The notes below the pieces were generated by a model. That model was not told the origin of the DNA. It worked only from the letters and a program-made list of their open reading frames with translations, and did not search any database. Of a DNA stretch of 64,000 nt, positions 35,518-61,077 are shown piece by piece. The stretch covers positions 3,571,501 to 3,635,500 of the forward strand of contig NC_084480.1 of assembly GCF_030035675.1 (NCBI RefSeq), in the 5' to 3' direction. Position 1 is the stretch's first letter; every line of letters starts with the position of its first letter. A program made the position numbers and the translations under genes. This DNA comes from Rhineura floridana. Its lineage: Eukaryota > Chordata > Lepidosauria > Squamata > Rhineuridae.

Positions 35518-36008
35518 CTGTTAGGTTTAATACTACTTCTTATGGATTTAACTTGTATTGTTAATTCATTATGTATGTACTTTGTATATTATGTATTATA
35601 TTTTTAAGCTATTGTAACAGCCTATGGCTATACACAATTTAATAAATCAACACATCAACACAACTATATCTACTCAGAAGTAAGTCCTGTTGAGATCTAT
35701 GGGGGCTTAGTCCCTTAGTATGTGTGTTTAGAATTGCAGCCTTCAGGGGCATCCATCTTTACTCCCGAATGCTCCCATCTAACATCTCCACAACACTAGG
35801 CTCCTTTCTTCCTACAGTGACCTTCTGGTGACTGGCCTGGCCTGAAGGCACTTAAACCCTTCTTGCCGAAAGCAAGTAGGCTAGATTAAATGTTCCCTAC
35901 CCAGGCTCCATCTTTTAGCTGAGATGTCTAGCTTAATTTCCAATCAGGTATTTTTTTTAATTGTACGCTCCAAGCAACTGTGATTGATGCTTAATGTATC
36001 ATGCTTAA

Positions 36009-36054
36009 TGACATCACTTGGGCCCGCCCCATGACATCACTCGGGCCCGCCCCT
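36009..36054. repeat. Two 23-bp tandem units with TGACATCA cores
   Basis: Units at 36009 and 36032 differ at two positions; each holds TGACATCAC and GGGCCCGCCCC. Confidence 0.85.
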
Positions 36055-36340
36055 AAAACCTCAGGTTTTGGGATGCTTCTGACCTGGCAACCCTAGGCCC
36101 TTAGGACCCTCGGCCAGGGCCCGATTTGGCCCCCCCTCTGGCACCGGCCCTGTTAGGCGCAATTGCATGCAAGCATATGTGTAGTAGGAGAAATTCACTG
36201 ATGAATTTTCATGAGAGCTTGTTTTGTTAAAAAAAAATAAAACCACAAATCGTTGTGGAAATATGGAGAACCAAACTTAAGACTAGAAAAATGAGGAAAT
36301 GGAACTGACAGATTCGCTCATCCCCGATTCCAAGGACCTC

Positions 36341-37070
36341 CACTGATGCTACCTGTCGGCCTTTGTCTGGGAGAATTTGGCTGGCATCCCAGGTGTCCAT
36401 CTCAGTGAGCTCAGCCCAGGCAGGGCAAATTCAGAAGAGTGAGTGGCTGACGGAAGCAGGCTCTGTGGGGCTGAGAGAATGCAGCTGGCAGGCCAGGCCT
36501 GTTCCAGGGAATGCCTCTGCCAGGGAAAGGAGGCGATGCAGGAGCAAGAGGGCTCCTGCTCCAGCACTAACTGGGCCGCGTTTGTTTCCTTCACCCAGGG
36601 GACAGGAACGCGGGTGGAACAGCCGGCTGCGTGCCTGGACCTCCAAGAGGCAATTCCCAGCACAGCTCAGAGGAAAGGAGGAATTTGCAAGCTCCCATTT
36701 CTGCACACATCCCACAGCAGGCCCACGAGCCAGAGCAAGCAGCAGCAGCCCCGCTCGTTGGCCTGCAGCTGCTTCCGCAAACTGGCAAGCACTGCAGCTG
36801 GGAATGTGCTTCCAGATCCCCCTTTGCCACAGAGAACACTGCTTGGCATTTTCATTGCCCATCCATTGCCAAAGTGGGAATCTGTGCAGCTTCAGAGCTG
36901 GCGATGATTTGTTAGGCCATTCAACGGTAGCAAGTCCTTGGCTTCGCCTCGGCACGCCTTATGAAAGCTGGTGTGTCAGTAAGGCGGCTGAGAGCCAGAG
37001 CTAGCATGACCCGAGCTGGAATCTTGCCTCTGTCACTGTCACAGAGCTCAGAGGCAGTAGCAGCTGTCAG
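36341..37070. other. GC-rich stretch with overlapping open frames, no gene recognised
   Basis: Long ORFs in at least five frames overlap at 36363-37004. None shows a domain or splice pattern, so it is treated as compositional. Confidence 0.5.
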
Positions 37071-37076
37071 CTCCAT

Positions 37077-37166
37077 GTCAGTGGGGCAGTGGAATCCGCT
37101 CCGGGTTTTAGTCCAAACTTTCAAGTTCTGACTAAAACCTGGAGTGGCTTCCTTTGCCCCACTGAC
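37077..37166. repeat. 90-bp imperfect hairpin
   Basis: GTCAGTGGGGCAGTGGAATC and GGGTTTTAGTC at the left pair with GACTAAAACC and TTGCCCCACTGAC at the right around a 16-base loop. Confidence 0.8.
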
Positions 37167-37939
37167 GTATAGCCACCACCTGCCAATGCTCAGCTGTGAC
37201 CAAGACACAGGGGGTGAAAGGTAGGGCTGTGCATGCCCCTCTCCAGTTCAGGGCCCATTTTGGCACTTCAGAGTGGCATCCATCCAAACCAGGATGATCT
37301 GGGGCTGACCCGAACCAGATGTAGGCCCTAAACCAAAAGGGGGGGGCATGCACATTTTAAAACCCTAATTGCATAGCAGCATTGCTTACCTGACTTCCCA
37401 ACTGTGCGTCGCTGGCAGTTAGCAAGAGGAGGAGGCAACAGGGAGGTGGGTGCAGGCGCTGTGTCAGGAGCATAGGACTGGAGGCAGGTAAGCAACGATG
37501 CCTCAGTGGCCGCTCCTGTGGAGGAAATCCACATAGGCATCTCTCTGGCCGTTTGCGGGGGTGTCCCCTTGCATGGCTTCATGGCTGTTAACTTATTATT
37601 TGCTTACTTATTTTCTTCTCAAAGCAGCTTATAACTTATGCAATCAAAACAAAAAATTGAAAATGCAGTTTTTTTGCGGGGGGTCAGCTTGCCACATTTG
37701 CTTGCAAGCATCCTCCTGGGGGCCACATACCAATGGTGGAAGGGAGAGGCAACAGCAGGCAGAGCAAGGGCCGCAAGTCTTCTCTTTGTATACAAGACTA
37801 TTTTATCATAGTTCAAGAGACTGTGGCCCCTGGGGAGAGTCCCAAAGGCCACACAGAGACCTGGAGGGTCTTGGGACTGAGGTTTCAGCACTTGGGACTG
37901 AGGTTTCCCACCCTGATGTAAACATTAAAATATCAGAAA

Positions 37940-38450
37940 CATTCCATTGTTGTATGGCTCTAACAGTTAGGAAGTTTTTCCTGATGTCCAGTTGAAATCT
38001 GGCTTCCTGCAACTTGAGCCCATTATCATGTGTCCTGCACTGTGGGACGATCAAGAAGAGATCCCGGCCCTCCGTGTGACAACCTTTCATGTACCTGAAG
38101 AGTGCTATCATATCTCCCCTCAGTCTTCTCTTCTCCAGGCTAAACATGCCCAGTTCTGTCAGTCTCTCCTCATAGGGCTTTGTTTCCAGTCCCCTGATCA
38201 TCCTCGTTGCCCTCCTCTGAACCCATTCCAGTTTGTCTGCATCCTTCTTGACGTGCGGAGACCAGAACTGGATGCAGTATTCAAGTTGAGGCCTAACCAG
38301 TGCTGAATAGAGGGGAACCAATGCTTCACGTGATTTGGAAACTATACTTCTGTCAATGCAGCCTAAAATAGCATTTGCCTTTTTTGCACTAGTTGGCTCA
38401 TATTCAGCTTGTGATCAACAACAATTCCAAGATCATTCTTGAGATTCCCT
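37940..38450 (-). mobile_element. CR1 LINE fragment (second subfamily)
   Basis: Encodes [39 protein letters not shown] and [20 protein letters not shown], closer to bird CR1 than the other copies here. The frame is open from 38321 to about 37940. Confidence 0.85.
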
Positions 38451-38456
38451 TCATAG

Positions 38457-38625
38457 AGCCACAATTCTCAGACTGGTTTAGAACCCTGGGAATTGTAGCT
38501 CTGTGAGGAGAATGTGGGGGTAACAACTCTCAGCAACCTGAACAAACTACATTTCCCCAGGATTATTTGGGGAAAGCTATGACTGATTCAAGTGAAATAA
38601 TAGTGGAATCAATGCATGGTGTGAA
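38457..38625. repeat. MITE, AACAAACTACATTTCCC family
   Basis: GGGAATTGTAGCTCTGTGAG, TAACAACTCTCAGCAACC and CCAGGATTATTTGGGG mark a common squamate-type interspersed repeat. A partial copy lies at 7064. Confidence 0.6.
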
Positions 38626-39400
38626 TATGGCCCCCATGTTTTTTTAAAAAGCCACTCTGCCATGAAGCAAAGAATGCCTGCTAGAACAAAATGTTTTTGC
38701 ATGCCCCTTTAAAAGCTGGCAGTGAGGGGGCAGGCACCTGAGGTCGTTCCAAAGGCTGGGTGCCACAGTGGGAAAAGGCTCCCAGCTAAACCTCCTTCTG
38801 CTGTTGTGACCAGAGGTGTGGGCAGAGAAACCATGGGCACTTATCGTTTCTAGCTGGGAGCAAACAGCTTTGTACTAAAATGCCATTTACTCCCTCAGGG
38901 AACATTCCCAGCCTCGGAGACACCAATTAGATACAACAATGCAATTCCCATTATGGAATGGGTGACACTTTTCGTGCTCATAGCTGGAGATAGCTGCGCA
39001 GTCTCATACACCTGGTATGCAAAAAGGTGTACAGGAGACAGCCTTCTTCACCGTAGTGTTTGGAAATAGCTGTGGTAGTTTAATTTCAGAAAACACATAA
39101 AACGAGTAAGCCATAATTAGATGGAAATTACATATGCTTAGGATTATTGAACACACAACCCAAGCGGCAGCCAACCCAGTAATGGAAGAAGGGCAGCAGG
39201 CCACAGGTCAGTCTGAAGAACATCACAGAATAGTTTTCCAAATAAAAGTGTTGCCGTCGGCCTGCAAGGGTCAGAACTTGTTAATACTCATATCCACCAA
39301 AAAGAGACGTTTTGCTGTTAATCAAGATAGGGCACAGAAAATGAGCTTTCCCGGTCCACATCCATACTGGAATTGTTTTTAAGCTGTTTTCACTGTTTTG
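38626..39400. other. No recognised gene
   Basis: 38715-38800 resembles a LINE 3' untranslated fragment. The rest is unassigned. Confidence 0.35.
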
Positions 39401-39621
39401 TCACTTGTTGCTGCCTCCCTGGGCTCCTTTGGGAGTAAGGGCTGGTTATAAATTTAATAAATGTATTTGATTTATATCCTGCCCTTCCTCCCAGCAGGAA
39501 CCCATGCATGTAACATGATGCATAAAACCGTTTGTACAACACTCCATCCAAGGCACTCAAAGGACCAGGGGCACAGACTTACCCAAAGGATACCTTCAGC
39601 CACTCGAACATAAAGGGCGCA

Positions 39622-39945
39622 TAGGTAGCTGCCTTCTGTTGGGTCAGATGTCTGGTCCATGTAGCTCAGTAGTGTGTACAGTGGCTAACCTGTGGCCCTC
39701 AAGATGTTACTGAACTACAGCCCCCATCAGCCCCAACCAGCATGGCCAATGGGAACAGATGACAGTAGATATAGCTCAAGACCACCTGGAAGGCCACATT
39801 TCCCATCCCTGGTCCACGCTAACTAGTGGCACCTCTCCAGGATTTCAGACAAGGGCTATTCCCAGTCCTGCCTAGAGATGCCAGAGATTGAGCCTGGAGC
39901 TTCCTGAATGCAAAGGAAGTGCTCTGTCAAGGAGCTATGGTAGGG
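39622..39945 (-). mobile_element. tRNA-Ala-derived SINE split by a MITE
   Basis: Minus-strand order: the tRNA head (GAGCACTTCCTTTGCATTCA, about 39900-39945), CAGGCTCAATCTCTGGCATC, then the 3' end in 39622-39680. The middle is interrupted at 39683-39816. Confidence 0.7.
39683..39816. repeat. Palindromic MITE, ACTACAACTCCC family, inside a SINE
   Basis: GGCTAACCTGTGGCCCTCAA at the left and AAGGCCACATTTCCCATCCC at the right, with CAGCCCCAACCAGCATGGCC within. Confidence 0.75.
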
Positions 39946-40039
39946 CTAGCCAATGCGATGCCCTCTAGGCTTTTTTTACTACATAAGTCTGTAACATCTG
40001 GAGGGCACCACTTTGGCTATCCTTAAACTATAGCATTTC

Positions 40040-40161
40040 CAGAGCTGGGAAAAGTTATTTTTTGAACTACAACTCCCATCAGACCAATCCAGTGGCCATG
40101 CTGGCTGGGGCTGATGGGAGTTGTACCGGTAGTTCAAAAAAAGTAACTTTTCCCAGCTCTG
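40040..40161. mobile_element. hAT-type MITE, 122 bp
   Basis: Terminal repeats CAGAGCTGGGAAAAGTTA and complement at the right end. The exact 8-bp duplication agcatttc lies at 40032-40039 and 40162-40169. The core CTACAACTCCCATCAG is palindromic. Among the best-preserved DNA elements in the window. Confidence 0.9.
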
Positions 40162-40499
40162 AGCATTTCCCCAAATTACAACTTACCTACACAGAAAGAG
40201 CTTGCCTCAAAAGAAAACAGCCTGTAGATAATCACAGCTAATAAGCTCATACATACCCAAAGGTCTTGTGGTTGGGTGGATGGATCTATTTTGTTGTTGA
40301 TTCCATGTATGTTCAGCAATGATCCACACACAGCTGTCATGCATTTTCCCACAAGGCCGTAGTTTGCAGGTATGAACATTGCAATATCGGAAGCAATCCT
40401 AAATCTTCCAGCTTCTTTACAAACTCGTTTCACTGAACCATTCAAATGTTGTGAAATAACAGATGTGTATGTGTAAGGCTGCATAAGATGGAATTTGCT

Positions 40500-40785
40500 G
40501 TATATTATTACCATCATCATATTACCTGCCCTTCACACAAAGGTCCCAGGGTAGGTCACAACCATTTTAAAATACAGCATTAAAGAGTTAAAAACCTAAT
40601 ATCACAAAATAGGTTAGGTCCTAAAAATATACGTCTCACGGTTAAGTAGCGCATCTTCAGCATTCACCTAGAACTGTACAATGAAGTTGCCAGGATGCAC
40701 CTCCAAGGGGAGTTCCACAACGTAAGAGCCACCACAGAGAATGCCCTCTCCAGACCACCACACTCCACGCTTCTGAGGGTGGTGA
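40500..40785 (-). mobile_element. L2-like LINE 3' fragment (probable)
   Basis: GAGAATGCCCTCTCCAGACC and ACAACGTAAGAGCCACCACA, in reverse, resemble the 3' region of L2-type elements; diverged. Confidence 0.5.
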
Positions 40786-40889
40786 ACTTCCAAAACTGAC
40801 GTGTTTAGTTTGGTAGGTTTTGGTATTTTATGTATTATTTTATTTATATCCCACCCCTCCTCCCAGCAGGAGCCCAGGTATAGTACTTG

Positions 40890-43180
40890 GGGGGGGGGGT
40901 GTCAGTTCAAAATGGACCAGCCAACCTTCAGGGATGGAGCACCAACCATCAGCATCTTATAAAATCTAGACTGTTTGACCCACATCTGGCAGAGTTCTTC
41001 CTTGGCACGGATGCAGCCCTTCTGAGGACATCTCCAAGGTCAAGCAAGGAATCTGGCTGAGCCGAGACTCAATCCCCCTCCCGCCTCAGCCCCCCCCCCC
41101 CGCATTTCAAACCACAAAATGCCTTTCTGCACCCTGGGGCTGTTGTCGCACTCTGCATCTGTTTCCGCTTGAAAGCAGTAGGTTGGAGGCGGGAGCTGAA
41201 TCTCAATTCCTTCAGGCAATGTAAAGATTAATTACAAATGGGCCTTTAAAAATAAATTTGACAATTTAGATGCAGAGAGAGAAAGCGAGAAATAAAGCTG
41301 TGACTCCCATTAGGAACAAGATGACTTCTAAATACACTCTGTTAACAGCATTCAGAAGCTGCTGAAGAGCGGCACCCAGCCAGCTGCCTTGGGCACGCAA
41401 GCAGGACGCTGAAGGCCACTGGAGCTGCGCCTAGAGCAGGAGAATGCAGAAATCAAGGAGGCACCGTGGCTTTTGTGGGGGGGCTGGAGAGAATGCACTG
41501 CAGGTAGTCCTCTGCAAGCCACTTCCTTGGCTTCCAAGCCAAGCTACTGTGGCTTACCTTGAAGGGCATGTCCAGGCTTAGAATGGGGGCTGGTGCACAT
41601 TGGCTGCACATCTGACCACACAGACACAATTTGCACATCCCGCTTCCTCCAAGCTGGTCCAACTTTGCTCATTATCAAAGCCAAAGTAAGCTCCTGCCGC
41701 AACAGGATTGGGCAAAGCAGCCAGAGTGGACACTGAACGGCTGGACCAGCATCTACAACAGGGGTGCTGCCTTTTTCTCCTTTCAAGGTGACAAATTAAA
41801 CAAGAGTTCTGGAATCCCCCCTCACCTGGACGCACTAGCCAGGCTTTAATCGTTTGCCAACCCCAGACTGGGATTTGCACAACTCCAGCAAATTTGCTTT
41901 GCTTGATATTATTTGCACACACAAAAAATTGAAATGAAATGGCTATTTCAGTGGTTTTTAACCCTTTGTTGGTTGAGGAACCTCCTCTTAACATGCCATG
42001 ATATTGTGCAGAAGTCCAACCTATTCTTCATCCCCCAGTAAAAAATGGTAGTAAGTAACTTATTGGTACATGAGGACACTCTTCAAGTGGGGGCAACTGG
42101 CCAGCACAAGAGAGGATGGGAAAGTGCCTGATGTCGGAGGTTGTAACTTTCTGGAAGGCTCCTGATGAATGCTCATAGAGCCACGGCTGAGGAGGAGGAG
42201 TGCTGGTTTAACTGAATGGGATGTTTCAGAGAGCTGCTGCCGCGTCGTAGCCGAGACTGAGCTAGGAACAAAAGGCAAGCCAACCACACAAGTGACTGGC
42301 CCTCTGAGACAAAGGCAACCCACAACAAGCAGAGTGAGCCTAATTCACTCCAGCCCTTCTTTCTACTAGAACTGAGCAGATGAAAACCAAAAGAACTGGC
42401 AGTTTATTAGAACAGATTTTCTTCACATTTTTATTTGAGAAGATTTTTTAAAGGGTGAGGAAATGGAAGAACATATTATCTAGAGCCAAAATGCCAAACT
42501 CATCCTCTCACACACACACAGTCTCTGCTTAACCCCATACTGTTTAGGCTCCAAAAGACTGCAGACAAACAGCACAGACCCCTCCATTTCATGGGCTGAG
42601 GGTCTTCCACACCACACGTCCTTCTGGCCACTTTCGCCTTCATTGAGATTCATCTGTAGCATGTCCATGAATCAAGCTGATCTAGCACCATAGAGGCTGG
42701 GGTGGGGGAGAGATTGGAGGCATCTATCTTCTTGACCACAAAGAAGGTAGAAGAGGAGCAGGAAAGAGCTGGATCCACCAAGATGATCTTTGGAGTGGGA
42801 AACTGGGGCGTTCACACTGACTAGAGCCTTCTGACGTCCTCTGGCACTGGCCACTTCTCCACTCTCGGGTTGTGCAAGCATTAAGAAGATGTCAAGCAGT
42901 GTACTTGTATCTGGCCGCCTCACCACAACCTAAACCAGAATCTTCAGCCATTTTCTGGACACTCCCAAATTACCATTTTAAACAGGATTTGTGTAGCACA
43001 AGGGTCTTTGTTCAAGCTGAACAGACTTGCATTGCAGGTTCCTTGTATTAAAGCCCCCATGGAAAACAGCCCAAGGTTATGATCACTCTGGGGGTTTATT
43101 TGCCAGGGTGGGGGAGAATCATCCAGTCACCATAACTCCACTGTGACTTCTACACAAAATTCATCTTCATATTGTTATTA
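40890..43180. other. No gene found; possible GALT 3' flank
   Basis: A minus-strand frame at 42672-42926 follows a plausible acceptor (TTCTGGTTTAG), but its product shows no family motif. AATAAA on the minus strand occurs at 43095-43100 and could serve GALT, about 0.7 kb past its stop; unproven. Confidence 0.3.
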
Positions 43181-43184
43181 TTAT

Positions 43185-43470
43185 TTATTGCATTTGTATA
43201 CTGCCCCATAGCCGAAGCTCTCTGGACGGTTTACAACAATTAAAAACATTAAAAACAAATATACAAATTTAAAAAACACATTTTTAAAAAACAATTTAAA
43301 AACACATGCTAAAATGCCTGGGAGAAGAGGAAAGTCTTGACCTGGTGCCGAAAAGATAACAGTGTTGGCGCTAGGAGCACCTCGTCAGGAAGATCGTTCC
43401 ATAATTTGGGGGCCACCACTGAGAAGGCCCTCTCCGTTGTTGCTAATACCAGAAGCTCTCCTCAGCTGGG
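43185..43470 (-). mobile_element. L2-like LINE 3' end
   Basis: CCATAGCCGAAGCTCTCTGG and ACGGTTTACAACAATTAAAA, then GTCTTGACCTGGTGCCG. Same family at 49390-49528 (plus) and 50650-50790 (minus). Confidence 0.7.
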
Positions 43471-43795
43471 GCAATGCAGAAGCATTAGAAGCTGGGTGAT
43501 TGGAGGGACTGTTTCCAGTTTCCATTTCTTGGAGCACGGCACGTCACTTAGCCTTTAGCCAAGAAGCGAGGCAGCTGCTCCCAGAAAAGCTCGCTAGCCT
43601 CACAAAGCCTCAGTTTAGCAAGGCAGGAAGAAAATTCCAGCACAGCCCTGACTGCCAGAGCCAAACAGTCCTCACAATGTGCCTTGAGCAGCTTCCAAGT
43701 GACAGAAACTTCCCTCACCCCACCCTAGGAATTTATCCAAACCCAGGGATCAAACAACAGTCCCAAACCCTAGAGGTCCCTATTGTGCTTTTGCA

Positions 43796-60414
<16,619 letters not shown>

Positions 60415-60911
60415 AGCCTTCTTCTTCCTCTTGCCGCCTGTCACGTGATAGATCCACCCTTCTGCCGGACGGGCCTGAGGCGGCGAGCTCAGCGATTGGC
60501 TAAGCCGGTGAGGCGATGGGCGGGCCCTGTCATCGCTCACGCTGATCAGGCAGGTTAACTTGGCCGACGGGGGGGGGAGCGGGCAGCACCATTTGTGTTA
60601 TTTTTCTTGTTCGTTTGTTTGTTGTTCTAAAGTCGCGTTTCCGACGCCGATTGGCAGACGCCGCCAAGCAAGCCAGCGGCCATTGGCCGGTAGCCACAGC
60701 GCGGGCCCCGATTGGCTGCGCCCCTGAAGTGGGGAGCCCTGCCGTTGGCTCTTTCCGGGAGCGCGCGGGAGAACGAGTCGGGGCTGCTATTGGCCGCCGT
60801 GAGGGCGGGAAGGCGGGCTCTCCTCGATTGCGCACGCGCGGTGCAGCCGTAGCTGCTACTGTTGGCTTCTGGCGTCTGCCGAGCGGCTTCGGCTTCAGCG
60901 GCGGTGGGAGG
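60415..60911. promoter_or_regulatory. Probable bidirectional GALT/SIGMAR1 promoter, CpG-rich
   Basis: 497 bp between the two start codons, GC- and CpG-rich with no TATA box. Five ATTGG pentamers (CCAAT on the minus strand) occur at 60495, 60650, 60682, 60711 and 60789, all in one direction and spaced 29-155 bp apart. This is a typical NF-Y arrangement. A GC box (GGGCGGG) sits near 60518, and a palindromic E-box TCACGTGA at 60441-60448 lies 27 bp upstream of the GALT ATG. Transcription starts cannot be placed from sequence alone, and the E-box may be in 5' UTR. Confidence 0.8.
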
Positions 60912-61077
60912 ATGCGTTGGCTTCCAGGGCCGGTCCCGTGCTGGGTGCGGGTGGGGCTGGCGGTGGCGGCGGTGGCGGTGGTGATCCAGGCGCTGCGCAG
61001 CTGGGCCTCCCTCTCCTCCTCCCGCCGCTTCGAGTTCGACCCCGAGGAGATCGCCCGCATCGCCAAGCACCACGCCG
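60912..61077 (+). CDS. SIGMAR1: SIGMAR1 exon 1
   Basis: 166 nt. Encodes [20 protein letters not shown] and the rest of the membrane anchor, then [16 protein letters not shown]. It ends on one base of a split Gly at donor G|GTGCGT. Confidence 0.93.

Larger units (their letters stand above)
29963..35661 (+). mobile_element. Nearly complete APE-type LINE (5.7 kb)
   Basis: The exact 11-bp duplication aactatatcta flanks it (29952-29962 and 35662-35672). Layout: ORF1-like frames 30342-31034 and 31151-31753; ORF2 endonuclease 32237-33433; RT 33381-35132; C-terminal CCHC region 35041-35517; tail ending AATAAATCAACACATCAACA. Endonuclease plus a C-terminal zinc knuckle suggests the Jockey/I/Vingi group; the exact clade is not certain. 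Confidence 0.87.
29942..35747. repeat. AAGTAAGTCC palindromic repeat, split by the LINE
   Basis: GCACAATCCAAACTATATC left of the LINE and ACTCAGAAGTAAGTCC to GAATTGCAGCCT right of it rejoin to a normal family member. Confidence 0.6.
29128..36097. mobile_element. TAGGGTTGCCAGG-type DNA element, split
   Basis: Left end AGAGTTACCAGGTCTCCGG; right end GACCTGGCAACCCTAG, inverted. The left 180 bp match 5972-6150. The duplication was not resolved, so the outer limits are tentative. Confidence 0.5.
28517..36152 (+). mobile_element. hAT-like non-autonomous transposon carrying a large insertion
   Basis: Termini CAGGGCCGGCGC (28517) and, inverted, CAGGGCCGGTGC (ending 36152). The 8-mers ttaggcac (28509-28516) and ttaggcgc (36153-36160) match 7/8. 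The left body has the same CCATCTTGGTTGATGGCA hairpin segments as 3987-4269, and the right body matches 597-690. Confidence 0.78.
28205..36340 (+). repeat. Second copy of the ~430-bp repeat, split by a 7.6-kb nest
   Basis: Pieces at 28205-28232, 28314-28508 and 36161-36340 follow the 26512-26945 copy in order: GAAATTTGATTCGGTTC, AACTGAAACACAGCCATCCT, TTGATTTGCAAAAATGTGTA, then GGAGAAATTCACTGATG and AATATGGAGAACCAAACTT. Confidence 0.7.

Noticed and set aside
36349-37004. Long overlapping ORFs (up to 213 codons) in several frames
   Set aside because: They are open in at least five frames at once, which is expected from GC-rich, stop-poor sequence. No domain, signal or splice logic was seen.
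42672-42926. Minus-strand ORF with an upstream acceptor-like site, considered as a neighbour-gene exon
   Set aside because: No recognisable family motif, no paired donor/acceptor exons nearby, and no match to remembered IL11RA sequence.
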